Shown one piece after another: positions 7,765 to 16,587 of a DNA stretch of 47,492 bases. How positions within the stretch are numbered: the first letter of the stretch is position 1; the number at the start of each line of letters is the position of its first letter. A model generated the notes under the pieces. It was not told the origin of the DNA and made no database searches. It worked only from the letters and a program-made list of their open reading frames with translations. Made by a program: the position numbers and the translations under genes. This DNA comes from Planococcus glaciei. GTDB lineage: Bacteria > Bacillota > Bacilli > Bacillales_A > Planococcaceae. Location of the stretch: contig NZ_FNDC01000020.1 in assembly GCF_900099655.1 (NCBI RefSeq), positions 1 through 47,492 of the forward strand, written 5' to 3'.

Positions 7765-7773
7765 TGCTATACT
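7765..7773 (+). promoter_or_regulatory. Extended -10 promoter of the oligoendopeptidase gene
   Basis: TGC-TATACT at 7765-7773 is an extended -10 element, about 44 bases before the ATG at 7817. No strong -35 is seen. Confidence 0.5.
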
Positions 7774-7816
7774 AGTAAGTGTTTTTAGAAAATTTAGTTT
7801 ACCAGGGGGTAACACA

Positions 7817-9616
7817 ATGACAGTGAAATTTCCGGAAGTATGGGATTTGGAAGTTCTTTTTCCAGGGGGAAGCAACTCAAAAGAATTGCGTTTACATATT
7901 GAAAAAACAAACTCTGATTTAGCGGAACTTGAACAACTGGCTGAAAACTTTGAAGTGCCGGCATCAGAGAAAGACGAGGCAGCCATTGTAACGATGCTCG
8001 AGACAGTCAAAGGGATCATGCAGCAATTGAACCAGGCAGGCTCATTTATCGGGTGCCTCCAGGCTCAAAATACTGAAGACAAAAAAGCAGCGATTCTGCA
8101 AAGCGAAGACGCTGTATTAAATGCCCGTTTTCAGACGGCTCTTCAGGCGATCCAGCAGCAACTGGCCAAAACGGAAGAAAATGTGTGGAAGGCACTTTTA
8201 GACTCGGAATCCTTAAAAGAATTCAGTTTTGTGTTGAATGAATGGCGAGAAGAAGCAAATATGCTCCTTTCCGAAAAAGAAGAAAACATCATTACTTCGC
8301 TTAGTACCGATGGCTACCATGGGTGGAGTCAATTGTATGACATGCTGGTGGGCGATATCAAAATCAAGATGAACATCGGCGGAGAAGAAAAAATTCTTTC
8401 TGTCGGCCAGGCCAATAACTTAAGCTCCGATCCGGATGCGGCAATCCGCCAACAATCGTATGAAAAAATGGAAGCGGCATGGACGGTCAAAGAAGAGTTT
8501 TTTGCCAAGACGCTAAATTCGATTGGGGGCTTCCGATTGGAAGTCTATAAAAAACGCGGCTGGGACAGCGTTCTTCAAGAACCGCTTCATATGAACCGCA
8601 TGAAGCAGGAAACCTTGGATGCGATGTGGGGAGCCATCAGCAAAAACAAACAGCCTTTTGTCGATTACTTGAATAAAAAAGGCGAGATGCTTGGGAAAGA
8701 CGGACTGGACTGGTTTGATGTGGACGCACCGGTAACGGAAAGCACGCAACAATTTGCATATCAGGAAGGAGCGGAATTCATCCTTGAGCATTTCGGGAAG
8801 TTCGGCCCGGAACTGCAAAAATTTGCAGTGCAAGCGTTTGAAAAAGGCTGGATTGAAGCGGAAGACCGGCCGAATAAACGCCCAGGCGGATTCTGTACGA
8901 GTTTGCCGATGACCGAAGAATCAAGGATTTTCATGACTTACAGCGGCTCAATGTCAAACGTTGCCACATTGGCGCATGAACTGGGCCATGCTTTCCACAG
9001 CCATGCCATGCAGCCGGTTCATCCATTAAACCGCTCGTATGCGATGAATGTTGCAGAAACGGCTTCAACTTTTGCAGAAATGATCGTCGCAGATGCGGCC
9101 GTTAAAAATGCGCAGTCAAAAGAAGAGAAGTTGGCGCTTCTTGAAGACAAATTGCAGCGCAGCGTCGCTTTTTTCATGAATATCCATTCCCGCTTCCTGT
9201 TTGAAACACGTTTTTATGAAGAGCGCAAAAACGGGGTAGTATCGGCTGAACGCTTAAACGAATTGATGGAAGAAGCGCAGCAAGAAGGATTTGCAGGGGG
9301 ATTAAAATCAACCCATCCGCATTTCTGGGCATCCAAATTGCATTTTTATATCACCGATGTTCCGTTTTACAATTTCCCGTATACGTTCGGTTATTTATTC
9401 TCCCTGAGCATTTATGCTAAGGCTTTGGAAGAAGGCAGCCAATTCGAAGAAAAATATATGGCCCTTCTGCGCGATACGGCCATTATGACAGCTGAAGACC
9501 TGGCGATGAAGCATTTGGGTGAAGACATCACACAACAGGCGTTCTGGGAAAAAGGAATTGCGCTTTGTGTGAAAGATGCTGAAGATTTCAATGCGCTAGT
9601 TTCCTCAGTGGGATGA
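7817..9616 (+). CDS. M3 family oligoendopeptidase (PepF-like)
   Basis: A 599-residue cytosolic zinc peptidase that cleaves short peptides, so it would finish breakdown of imported or proteolytic oligopeptides. The zinc motif HELGH lies near residues 387-391 within TLAHELGHAFHSH, and the third ligand, a Glu, lies in the AETASTFAEM segment about 25 residues on. The long helical N-terminal half and the length fit the PepF-related M3B group. The ATG at 7817 has AGGGGGT six bases upstream; the longer open frame from 7733 begins before the promoter. The GNAT gene follows after only four bases, so the two are probably co-transcribed. Confidence 0.9.
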   Translation: MTVKFPEVWDLEVLFPGGSNSKELRLHIEKTNSDLAELEQLAENFEVPASEKDEAAIVTMLETVKGIMQQLNQAGSFIGCLQAQNTEDKKAAILQSEDAVLNARFQTALQAIQQQLAKTEENVWKALLDSESLKEFSFVLNEWREEANMLLSEKEENIITSLSTDGYHGWSQLYDMLVGDIKIKMNIGGEEKILSVGQANNLSSDPDAAIRQQSYEKMEAAWTVKEEFFAKTLNSIGGFRLEVYKKRGWDSVLQEPLHMNRMKQETLDAMWGAISKNKQPFVDYLNKKGEMLGKDGLDWFDVDAPVTESTQQFAYQEGAEFILEHFGKFGPELQKFAVQAFEKGWIEAEDRPNKRPGGFCTSLPMTEESRIFMTYSGSMSNVATLAHELGHAFHSHAMQPVHPLNRSYAMNVAETASTFAEMIVADAAVKNAQSKEEKLALLEDKLQRSVAFFMNIHSRFLFETRFYEERKNGVVSAERLNELMEEAQQEGFAGGLKSTHPHFWASKLHFYITDVPFYNFPYTFGYLFSLSIYAKALEEGSQFEEKYMALLRDTAIMTAEDLAMKHLGEDITQQAFWEKGIALCVKDAEDFNALVSSVG

Positions 9617-9620
9617 TGCC

Positions 9621-10169
9621 ATGAATTTACTATTCGAAGGGCGTACATGTTATATTCGGAATTTAACAGTGGATGATGCGGAAGAGATGGTGCAATTGCT
9701 GTCGCGCAATCGGGATTATTGGGCGATCTATGAGCCCCGCCATCAAGATAGTTATTTCACAGCCATGGTTCAGCGTGAAAAGATAAGGGAATCAATCTAT
9801 CAGGCGAGAGAAAACCGCGAGTACAGCTTTGGGATTTTTGAGCACGAGTCCAATAACATGATTGGGCATATTTCCATCTATGGCATTAAGCGGCTTCCCT
9901 TTCTTAGCGCACTGGTTGGCTATTCCATTGATGAAGCCTGCATCGGAAAAGGGATTGCGACGGAAGCGGTAGGGCTTGTGACAGCATTCGGCTTTGAACA
10001 GCTCCGGCTGCACCGGATTGAAGCATACGTGTCTCCGAGAAATACAGGTTCGATTCGCGTGCTCGAAAAATCGAAATATCAAAAAGAGGGGCTGTTGCGC
10101 CAGTTTCTCTATATTAACGGAGTATGGGAAGATCATTTCCAATACGCCATTTTGGAAAGTGAATTTTGA
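9621..10169 (+). CDS. GNAT family N-acetyltransferase (RimJ/RimL-like)
   Basis: A 182-residue acetyl-CoA-dependent transferase of the RimJ/RimL/YdaF group. N-terminal RNLTVDDAEEM is the usual first helix. YSIDEACIGKGIATEAV carries the acetyl-CoA pyrophosphate-binding loop, and RIEAYVSPRNTGSIRVLEK is the typical C-terminal part. The acceptor could be a protein N-terminus or a small amine and cannot be told from the sequence. The gene begins four bases after the oligoendopeptidase stop with a weak GGGATGAT ribosome site, so coupling is likely. Confidence 0.85.
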   Translation: MNLLFEGRTCYIRNLTVDDAEEMVQLLSRNRDYWAIYEPRHQDSYFTAMVQREKIRESIYQARENREYSFGIFEHESNNMIGHISIYGIKRLPFLSALVGYSIDEACIGKGIATEAVGLVTAFGFEQLRLHRIEAYVSPRNTGSIRVLEKSKYQKEGLLRQFLYINGVWEDHFQYAILESEF

Positions 10170-10251
10170 AAGGGCAAGGCCGCCTATAAAAAATGGTGGA
10201 ACGCACTTGCCAGATGGTTTTCAGAATAAAGGCGGAGGAGGAGATTGCAAG

Positions 10252-10725
10252 ATGGATAGAAACAGATTGTTTTCCTATCATCAATGGGCCACTCTGGAAT
10301 GCCTTCGGCACGTCCAATCGCTGGGCGAGGAACTTTACCGGAGAGAAGGGCAGAATTCTTTCGCTTCCATCGAAAAAACGATGGAACATGTCATCGGCGT
10401 CGAAAAACTGTGGCTGATGCGGATGGCCGCAACCGAGGATCCGGCATTCGAATACTTCGATGTCGAAACGCCAGAAAAGGCCATCAAAGCGTTTATGCTG
10501 CTGCACGCAGAAATGGAATTGTACATGTCTGCACTGACGGAAGAGCAATGGCAGGAGAAGCTGAAGTTTAAAAATATGCGCGGGGATGAATTTGAGAACT
10601 CGCGAGAAGAAATGCTTTTCACGGTCATCAATCATGGCACTTACCACAGAGGGCAAGTTACTTCGTTCCTGCGCCAATTTGGCAAAGAGGGAATTGCACT
10701 TGATTATCTATATTTCAGAAAATAG
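10252..10725 (+). CDS. DinB-family four-helix protein
   Basis: A 157-residue protein of the DinB/YfiT-like metalloenzyme superfamily. Three histidines that form the divalent-metal site in this fold are present: one in FSYHQW or EHVIGVEKLW, and two in NHGTYHRGQV, the family signature. Known relatives are thiol-dependent S-transferases (bacillithiol or mycothiol) or damage-induced proteins of unclear role. The ATG at 10252 is preceded by GGAGGAGGAG. The longer open frame from 9994 overlaps the GNAT gene and is not used. It lies 82 bases after that gene and may belong to the same transcript. Confidence 0.82.
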   Translation: MDRNRLFSYHQWATLECLRHVQSLGEELYRREGQNSFASIEKTMEHVIGVEKLWLMRMAATEDPAFEYFDVETPEKAIKAFMLLHAEMELYMSALTEEQWQEKLKFKNMRGDEFENSREEMLFTVINHGTYHRGQVTSFLRQFGKEGIALDYLYFRK

Positions 10726-10794
10726 TGGCGAAGAACCGGAGCGAGGCTTAGATTATCTTATGCAGGATCATTATGAATGGAACTAAATTACGCA

Positions 10795-10828
10795 AAAAAA
10801 AACCGCTGAGAATCTCTCAGCGGTTTTC
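10795..10828. terminator. Bidirectional terminator between dinB-like and carbonic anhydrase genes
   Basis: AAACCGCTGAGA and TCTCAGCGGTTTT pair around a three-base ATC loop, with an A run on the left and T run on the right. The carbonic anhydrase stop codon (10817-10819) lies within the right arm. Confidence 0.92.
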
Positions 10829-11383
10829 GTTTCCGTTAACGACAATATCCAGTTTGCCCGTAGTAGGGTCGATAACCAGTCCGTGAACCGGTACAGTGCG
10901 GTCCATTAAGGGATGGTTTTTCACCATATTTACACTGTGGCGTACGCTTTCGTTGACATCATCAAAGCCGCGCAGCCAGTCCTCGATGTTCACGCCGGAA
11001 TATTTCAATTGCTCGATGGTTTTTTCATCAATTCCGCGCGCTTTCATTTTTTCCAGAACGGAAGTCGGATCAATCGCAGACATGCCGCAATCATGATGGC
11101 CGATTATGTAGATTTCTTCTGCTTTCAATTCATAGACAGCAACAAATAGGCTGCGCATGATTCCGCCGAATGGGTGATTGATGACAGCACCGGCGCTTTT
11201 TACGATTTTTACATCGCCATTTTTCAGGTTCATGGCTTTTGGCAGCATTTCAAACAGCCGGGTATCCATACAAGTAAGGATAACGATTTTCTTGTCGGGG
11301 AATTTAGTGGTAATGTATTGCTCATACTCTTTGTTCTCAACAAATTGTTCGTTGTACTCCAAAATATCTTCCAACATGGACAT
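10817..11383 (-). CDS. Beta-class carbonic anhydrase
   Basis: A 188-residue zinc enzyme that interconverts CO2 and bicarbonate in the cytosol, supplying bicarbonate for carboxylases. Zinc ligands are Cys38 in TCMDTR and His96 and Cys99 in GHHDCG; the Asp40-Arg42 dyad is present. Length and motifs match the short beta-class enzymes of Bacillales such as YtiB. The ATG at 11383 follows AAAGGAGG by eight bases. It is a single gene flanked by terminators. Confidence 0.92.
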   Translation of the reverse strand: MSMLEDILEYNEQFVENKEYEQYITTKFPDKKIVILTCMDTRLFEMLPKAMNLKNGDVKIVKSAGAVINHPFGGIMRSLFVAVYELKAEEIYIIGHHDCGMSAIDPTSVLEKMKARGIDEKTIEQLKYSGVNIEDWLRGFDDVNESVRHSVNMVKNHPLMDRTVPVHGLVIDPTTGKLDIVVNGNENR

Positions 11384-11433
11384 ATTCGGTTCCTCCTTTA
11401 GAAAGCCTATTTATATTTTAATCCTTTTTGCAG

Positions 11434-11468
11434 AAAAAAACAGCCCGTAAGCACAATGCTTCCGGACC
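11434..11468 (-). terminator. Terminator after mreBH
   Basis: Read on the minus strand, GGTCCGGAAGC and GCTTACGGGCT pair with one mismatch and wobble pairs around a five-base loop, followed by seven T. It ends eight bases downstream of the mreBH stop. Confidence 0.75.
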
Positions 11469-11475
11469 GTTTGGT

Positions 11476-12483
11476 TTATCGGGCAATTTTGTCCAGCTTG
11501 TTGAGCATAACCAGCGATTTTCCAGTGCCGATTGCAACAGACTCAAGCGGCTGCGGTGCAATATGTACTGGTACCGAAATTTCTTCAGAAAGCCATTGCT
11601 GCAGTCCTTTCAGCAAAGCGCCGCCTCCTGAAATGATGACGCCTTGGTCTACAATGTCGCCGGACAATTCAGCCGGGCAGTTTTCCAGCGTAGCGCGGAT
11701 GCATTCGAGAATGGCCAGAAGCGATTCTTTTAAAGCTTCCTGGATTTCCGTTGAGGTCAAATTCACCACTTTCGGCAATCCGGTCATGATATCGCGGCCG
11801 CGGACTTCCATGGTTTCCTCTTCGTGGGGAATCAAGGCATAGCCGATTTGTTTTTTGATGTTTTCAGCAGTAGGTTCACCAATCAGCACATTGTATTTTT
11901 TGCGGACGTATTGGATGATGTCTTCATCCATGCGGTCTCCCGCAACTCTTACCGTATTGGCTGAAACAACGCCGCCAAAGGAAATGATGCCGACTTCAGT
12001 GGTGCCGCCGCCGATGTCCACGATGACGCTGGCAATCGGTTCGCTGACCGGTAGATCTGCGCCAATTGCAGCTGCCACTGGCTCTTCGATTAAGTGTACG
12101 CTTTTTGCGCCGCTGTGTTTCACTGCGTCCACGATGGCTCGCCGTTCAACAGAAGTGGCACCGCAAGGCGTGCAAATCATGACATTCGGTTTGCGGAAAG
12201 AACCGCCAATTTGTTTGGCTGCTTTTTGCATGACCAGTTTCAACAATTCAATGGTCACGTCAAAGTCTGCAATCACGCCTTCTTTCAAGGGACGGACCAC
12301 TCGAATTGAGTCAGGGGTTTTGCCAATCATAGCTTTGGCATCTTCGCCGAACGCAATCACTTTATTTGATTTTGTATCCAATGCGACCACTGAAGGTTCG
12401 TTTAAAATAATGCCTTTTGATTTTGTGTAAACTAAAATGTTTGCAGTTCCTAAATCAATTCCAATATCCGTTGAAGAAAACAT
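11476..12483 (-). CDS. mreBH: MreB-family actin-like cell-shape protein MreBH
   Basis: A 335-residue bacterial actin homolog that forms membrane-associated filaments guiding lateral cell-wall synthesis. The ATPase-fold phosphate loops are clear: [14 protein letters not shown] near the N-terminus, [14 protein letters not shown] in the middle and [10 protein letters not shown] near the C-terminus. Of the three B. subtilis paralogs the sequence reads closest to MreBH ([23 protein letters not shown]), and it sits next to ampS as mreBH does there. The ATG at 12483 is chosen because GGAGGAG lies eight bases upstream. Planococcus cells are cocci while Planomicrobium-like relatives are short rods, so its presence is informative. 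Confidence 0.88.
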   Translation of the reverse strand: MFSSTDIGIDLGTANILVYTKSKGIILNEPSVVALDTKSNKVIAFGEDAKAMIGKTPDSIRVVRPLKEGVIADFDVTIELLKLVMQKAAKQIGGSFRKPNVMICTPCGATSVERRAIVDAVKHSGAKSVHLIEEPVAAAIGADLPVSEPIASVIVDIGGGTTEVGIISFGGVVSANTVRVAGDRMDEDIIQYVRKKYNVLIGEPTAENIKKQIGYALIPHEEETMEVRGRDIMTGLPKVVNLTSTEIQEALKESLLAILECIRATLENCPAELSGDIVDQGVIISGGGALLKGLQQWLSEEISVPVHIAPQPLESVAIGTGKSLVMLNKLDKIAR

Positions 12484-12693
12484 GCCTAAACTCCTCCTAA
12501 TTATAAACAACTACCATCTTACATTTTACCATGAAAAATTAATGTAAAAAGAAGGAAAGCAGAAAATGAGACATTTGAAAGGTGAAATCTATTGAAAATA
12601 TCGGATTAGAGGGTATATAGTCGTGAGTTCGGCGATTTTAACAGAAAGTAGATTTCCTGCTGCAGAAGCGAGTGCTGAATTTGCCCATCAAAA
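12484..12693. other. Non-coding stretch upstream of mreBH
   Basis: It holds no convincing gene. On the minus strand TGG-TAAAAT near 12530 is a possible extended -10 for mreBH. On the plus strand TTGAAA (12592-12597) and TATATA (12614-12619), 16 bases apart, could start a short transcript running into the terminator at 12690-12727. Confidence 0.4.
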
Positions 12694-12727
12694 AACCGTT
12701 CTCAAGCCGAGAACGGTTTTTTTTTAA
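12690..12727. terminator. Bidirectional terminator downstream of the small membrane protein gene
   Basis: AACCGTTCTC (12694-12703) and GAGAACGGTT (12709-12718) form a 10-bp stem with a five-base loop, with an A run before it and nine T after. On the minus strand it ends the small gene at 12724-12864. Confidence 0.92.
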
Positions 12728-12864
12728 TATCTTTTTTTCGGTAGTGGATCGACATGCTCCGCATCGTGTGCATGAAGCTCTTTACCCAGAAAATGCAAGA
12801 GTGTAAAGAAGAACAAGAAAATAACTACCATGAAGCCCATAACGATTGTAACGCCTTCTAACAT
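12724..12864 (-). CDS. Small single-pass membrane protein (46 residues), at the ykpC position
   Basis: An ATG at 12864 preceded by GAGGAG at eight bases opens 46 codons ending at 12724. Residues 1-3 are polar, about 5-26 form one membrane helix (GVTIVMGFMVVIFLFFFTLL), and the tail is His-rich and charged. Its N-terminal LEGVTIVMGFMVV resembles the start of OadG-type gamma subunits of sodium-pump decarboxylases, but the resemblance is short and no partner subunits are nearby. B. subtilis has a small gene, ykpC, between ampS and mreBH, so this may be its positional equivalent. Function unknown. Confidence 0.65.
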   Translation of the reverse strand: MLEGVTIVMGFMVVIFLFFFTLLHFLGKELHAHDAEHVDPLPKKRY

Positions 12865-12948
12865 AATGATAACTCCTCTCGTGTCTGTAATTATCACTTT
12901 AAGTATACATGATAGCCCATGATAAATTAAGTGTCAAAATAATGATAC

Positions 12949-14181
12949 TTAAAAAGCCCAGTTGCCAGCTCTGAAAATCGGTTCACGAGTGCCGTCTTCC
13001 AGGATTCCGTCAATATCCATTTCGCCCGAACCGACCATAAAGTCGACGTGGGTAATGCTTTGGTTTAGGCCATGTTCAGCCAATTCTTCTTTCGACATTG
13101 TTTTGCCGCCTTCGATGCAGAAAGCATACGCACTGCCAATCGCGAAATGGTTCGAAGCATTTTCATCGAAAAGCGTGTTGTAGAATAAAATGTTCGAAGC
13201 TGAAATCGGTGATTCATGCGGCACGAGCGCCACTTCCCCCAGGTAATGGGACCCCTCATCGGTAGCTACAAGTTCTTTTAATACTTCTTCGCCTTCAGCT
13301 GCCGTAACATCAACGATTTTGCCGTTTTCAAACGTGATTTTAAAATCATCGATGATATTGCCGCCGTAACTTAACGGTTTCGTACTGGATACGTAGCCGT
13401 TGACGCCTGTTTTGTCCGGCACAGTGAATACTTCTTCCGTCGGCATGTTGGCCATGAATGTATGGCCTTTCTCGTTTACAGATCCTGCACCGCACCACAA
13501 GTGGCCTTTTGGAAGTGCGACTTCCAAGTCTGTTTTTGGAGAAGTGTAATGCAGCTTAGCGTATTTTTTATTGTTCAAGTAATCCACTTTCGTATGCAAA
13601 GTTTTATCATGATCCAGCCATTCCTGTACCGGATTGTCCATATCGGCGCGTACCGCTTTAAATATTGCGTCCCATAACGCGTCCATTTGCTGATCTTCCG
13701 GAAGCTCCGGGAAGACTTTGGCTGCCCATTCTTTGGAAGGGGCGGCGAGAACGGTCCAGCTGATTTTGTCTGATTGCACATACTGGCGGTATTTGCTGAG
13801 TGCCGTGCCTGTTGCTTTTTGCGAAGCGGCAATCCGTTTCGAATCGATGCCTTTTAAAAGGTCAGGGCTTTGGGACATGATGCTGATAAACGCTGCCCCT
13901 TGGTCAGCGAGCAATTCACGTTCCTGTACTTTCCAGGAAGGAAACTCTCCAAACGAATCTTCTGGAGCCAGTTCAAAGCGTGTGCGTGTAATTTCATCAT
14001 CGCTCCAGTCCACGTGGACTTGTCTGGCACCTGCTTCATAGGCTTTTTTTGCAATTAAGCGTACAAAAGGTGCGGCATTCAATGTCGCGTTGATATAAAG
14101 CGGCTGCCCCGGTTGAATATTGACCCCTACATTTACAGCCAGTTCCGCATAACGGGCTAGTTTTTCATCAAAAGTTGTCAA
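12949..14181 (-). CDS. ampS: M29 family metallo-aminopeptidase AmpS
   Basis: A 410-residue M29 aminopeptidase with the metal-binding segments NMPTEEVFTVP, GEVALVP, NHFAIGSAY and HVDFMVGSGEMDIDG. The start is TTG at 14181, because AGAGGAGAG lies just upstream and the N-terminus then aligns with the first paralog (1598-2827); the ATG at 14199 falls in the ribosome site. Its place upstream of a small gene and mreBH matches the B. subtilis ampS-ykpC-mreBH order, so this is the better candidate for the true ampS. A good promoter lies at 14217-14246. Confidence 0.9.
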   Translation of the reverse strand: MTTFDEKLARYAELAVNVGVNIQPGQPLYINATLNAAPFVRLIAKKAYEAGARQVHVDWSDDEITRTRFELAPEDSFGEFPSWKVQERELLADQGAAFISIMSQSPDLLKGIDSKRIAASQKATGTALSKYRQYVQSDKISWTVLAAPSKEWAAKVFPELPEDQQMDALWDAIFKAVRADMDNPVQEWLDHDKTLHTKVDYLNNKKYAKLHYTSPKTDLEVALPKGHLWCGAGSVNEKGHTFMANMPTEEVFTVPDKTGVNGYVSSTKPLSYGGNIIDDFKITFENGKIVDVTAAEGEEVLKELVATDEGSHYLGEVALVPHESPISASNILFYNTLFDENASNHFAIGSAYAFCIEGGKTMSKEELAEHGLNQSITHVDFMVGSGEMDIDGILEDGTREPIFRAGNWAF

Positions 14182-14216
14182 ATAAATCTCTCCTCTCATC
14201 TTTCCTATTTTAGCAA

Positions 14217-14246
14217 TTTTCAGTCAGTCGTGGCAATGTTTAGCCC
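14217..14246 (-). promoter_or_regulatory. Promoter of ampS
   Basis: On the minus strand TTGCCA (14241-14246) and TAAAAT (14217-14222) are 18 bases apart. A TGC immediately before the -10 makes it an extended type. Confidence 0.7.
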
Positions 14247-14415
14247 TAAAAGCATGAATAGAAATTTTCTTAACAGGACTTTCACTCCAATGGCGAAAAA
14301 CAAAAGCAGGAAATACTATGTCCGTCCAGCTCCATGCTTCACTTTCTTTCCAATGCTTCAAAGAGCGGCCAGGCGGAAAGCCGACACTTTTTCTGGATTA
14401 ATTTAAAGTTTTCCC

Positions 14416-14444
14416 TTGCATTTTTTATTATAAAAGTTTATGAT
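14416..14444 (+). promoter_or_regulatory. Promoter of psuKG
   Basis: TTGCAT (14416-14421) and TATGAT (14439-14444) are 17 bases apart. Short GTTT/AAAC dyads overlap the -10 and start region (about 14436-14460) and could serve as an operator, but this is only suggestive. Transcription would start near 14451, supporting the TTG start at 14477. Confidence 0.7.
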
Positions 14445-14476
14445 TTAAACAAATGTTTAGAAAGGGAGGTGAGGAG

Positions 14477-15571
14477 TTGAACAAAAAGGAACAGGAAGTT
14501 ATTGAACTGATCCGGAAAAATCCTTATTTGTCTCAACAAGAGATGGCGGATTCGTTGCAAATGTCCCGTCCTTCTTTAGCTAACTTAATCTCCGGGTTGA
14601 TTCGGCAAGGGAAAATTGCAGGCCGGGCATACATCCTGCCAGACGAAGGAACGGTTGTCTGCATCGGTGGGGCGAACGTCGACCGCAAGTTCTGGCTGGA
14701 AAAAACGGCGCAGATGGGCACATCCAACCCGGCAGCAGTTTCGGGCAGCGTCGGCGGCGTCGCCCGGAACGTGGCGGAAAACTTGGGGAGGATGGGCCAT
14801 CGGGTAAAACTGATGTCCATCGCCGGGAACGATCCGGAGTGGAAATTGATAGAAGAAACCTCTTCGCCTTTCATGGATACGGAATTAACGAAGACCCAGA
14901 ACGATCTTTCGACCGGCACCTATACAGCTATACTAGAGCCGGATGGGGAAATGATTTTGGCAATGGCCGATATGGCCATCTACGATTCACTGACAGTGGA
15001 ATACGTCAAACGCCACGAAACGGCGTTGATGGCAGCTGCTTTTCTTGTCATCGATTTGAACTGTCCGAAAGAAACTGTCCGCTACGTTCAGGAACTGGCG
15101 AAAACACGCAATATCCCGTTGGCTGTCATTCCTGTCTCTACGCCTAAAATTGACCGGCTTGGAGAAGATTTGGCCGGCATTACCTGGCTGATTTTGAATA
15201 AAGGGGAAGCGGAACGCTTTTTAAGCATCAAAATCGATTCTCCTGAAGCATGGAAAAATGCTGCGACCCGAATACTCGGGCATGGAGCGGGAAATGTCGT
15301 AATCACCGCCGGGAAAGAAGGGGTGATGGCAGGAAACCGTGAAAGAATCAGCCATTTCGCAGCAGTCGACGTGCCGGAGCTTCTCGATGTCACTGGAGCC
15401 GGAGATGCGTTTTCAAGCGGCATCATCCACAGTTACTTAAAAGACCACCCGTTTGAAAAAATCATTCAGACAGGGCTAATCAATGCAGCGAAAACGCTGC
15501 AAAGCGAATCAACCGTAAGAACCGAGTTATCGGCTATGCAATTACAAATTGAACTGGAGGAACTACTATGA
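14477..15571 (+). CDS. psuK: PfkB-family kinase with N-terminal helix-turn-helix, probable pseudouridine kinase
   Basis: A 364-residue protein with two parts. Residues 1-55 form a winged helix-turn-helix ([20 protein letters not shown] is the recognition region). Residues about 60-360 are a ribokinase/PfkB-type sugar kinase, with GGANVDRKF and [14 protein letters not shown] near its start and [12 protein letters not shown] near the end; the catalytic base is Asp310. The following gene encodes pseudouridine-5'-phosphate glycosidase, and the stop and start overlap (ATGA). The substrate is therefore inferred to be pseudouridine, phosphorylated at the 5' position. The start is TTG at 14477 after GGGAGGTGAGG; the ATG at 14453 lies almost at the transcription start. 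The fused HTH may let the kinase control its own operon. Confidence 0.85.
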   Translation: MNKKEQEVIELIRKNPYLSQQEMADSLQMSRPSLANLISGLIRQGKIAGRAYILPDEGTVVCIGGANVDRKFWLEKTAQMGTSNPAAVSGSVGGVARNVAENLGRMGHRVKLMSIAGNDPEWKLIEETSSPFMDTELTKTQNDLSTGTYTAILEPDGEMILAMADMAIYDSLTVEYVKRHETALMAAAFLVIDLNCPKETVRYVQELAKTRNIPLAVIPVSTPKIDRLGEDLAGITWLILNKGEAERFLSIKIDSPEAWKNAATRILGHGAGNVVITAGKEGVMAGNRERISHFAAVDVPELLDVTGAGDAFSSGIIHSYLKDHPFEKIIQTGLINAAKTLQSESTVRTELSAMQLQIELEELL

Positions 15572-16479
15572 ACTCAATGATTACTTATTCAACTGAAGTG
15601 CAACAAGCAATGGACACTAACCAACCGATCGTGGCGCTGGAATCGACAATCATCTCCCACGGCATGCCTTACCCGCAAAACGTGGAAACAGCACGCATCG
15701 TTGAACAGATCATCCGCGATAACGGAGCAGTCCCGGCAACAATTGCCATTATGGACGGCAAAATCAAAATCGGTTTATCCGATGAAGAGCTTGAACTTCT
15801 TGGCAATAGCCCGGACGTCGCAAAAGTTTCACGCCGCGATCTTGGACAATTGATCGCAACGAAAAAAATCGGTGCTACAACGGTTGCTGCTACAATGATT
15901 TGTGCAGAACTTGCTGGCATCCGTGTATTTGCTACAGGCGGCATTGGCGGCGTTCACCGCGGTGCAGAAACGACAATGGACATTTCTGCTGACCTTGAAG
16001 AATTGGCAACTACTGGTGTAGCAGTTGTCTGTGCCGGAGCTAAATCAATCTTGGACATCGGTTTGACCCTGGAATTCCTTGAAACAAAAGGCGTACCGGT
16101 CATCGGCTATAAAACGGATAAAATGCCGGCGTTCTATACACAAGCAAGCGAATTTGATTTGACTTTCCGTGCAGATGACGTAGAAACTTTGGCAAAAGTA
16201 TTGAAAGCGAAATGGGATCTTGGATTAAAAGGCGGCGCTGTAGTGGCCAACCCGATTCCAGCAGAACATGCGATGGAAGAATCGTTCATTAACGGCATCA
16301 TTGACCAAGCCATGGTGGAAGCAAAAGAAAATGGCATCGCCGGAAAAGAAACAACGCCTTTCCTTCTTGGAAAAGTAAAAGAATTGACGGAAGGCACTAG
16401 CCTGGTCGCAAACATCGAATTGGTGAAACATAACGCTGAAGTCGGCGCGAAATTGGCTGTGGCTTATAACGGACTTTAA
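15568..16479 (+). CDS. psuG: Pseudouridine-5'-phosphate glycosidase
   Basis: A 303-residue enzyme of the PsuG (YeiN/IndA) family that splits pseudouridine 5'-phosphate into uracil and ribose 5-phosphate, reversibly. Typical segments are [17 protein letters not shown] near the N-terminus, the central GATTVAATM and [12 protein letters not shown], and [12 protein letters not shown] near the C-terminus. Its length matches the family. It overlaps psuK by four bases, giving a kinase-then-glycosidase pathway for modified nucleosides from RNA turnover. No nucleoside transporter is in the operon. Confidence 0.93.
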   Translation: MNSMITYSTEVQQAMDTNQPIVALESTIISHGMPYPQNVETARIVEQIIRDNGAVPATIAIMDGKIKIGLSDEELELLGNSPDVAKVSRRDLGQLIATKKIGATTVAATMICAELAGIRVFATGGIGGVHRGAETTMDISADLEELATTGVAVVCAGAKSILDIGLTLEFLETKGVPVIGYKTDKMPAFYTQASEFDLTFRADDVETLAKVLKAKWDLGLKGGAVVANPIPAEHAMEESFINGIIDQAMVEAKENGIAGKETTPFLLGKVKELTEGTSLVANIELVKHNAEVGAKLAVAYNGL

Positions 16480-16487
16480 GAAAATGC

Positions 16488-16522
16488 GAAAAGAAGCTCT
16501 CAACTTTGAGGGCTTCTTTTTT
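16488..16522 (+). terminator. Terminator after psuG
   Basis: AAAGAAGCTCTCA and TGAGGGCTTCTTT pair with one wobble pair around a short loop, followed by a T run. Confidence 0.9.
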
Positions 16523-16587
16523 TGTGCTTTGAGAAAGGTTTCTTCTGCAATTGTTTGCGGGTACATAGAAATAAGGAGCTGAAACCT

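Noticed and set aside
9994..10251. Upstream extension of the DinB-like frame
   Set aside because: It overlaps the GNAT gene, and a strong GGAGGAGGAG site with the family N-terminus marks the ATG at 10252.
11855..12430. 191-codon plus-strand ORF opposite mreBH
   Set aside because: It is an exact antisense shadow of a clear mreBH gene, has no ribosome site, and its composition follows from the other strand.
7694..14392. A 15-bp exact match (7694-7708 and 14378-14392), each upstream of a promoter
   Set aside because: In 47 kb one such pair is expected by chance, and the flanks do not match.
14318..14401. 27-codon ORF before the psuK promoter
   Set aside because: Only a weak AGG upstream, lies between divergent promoters, and no known family.
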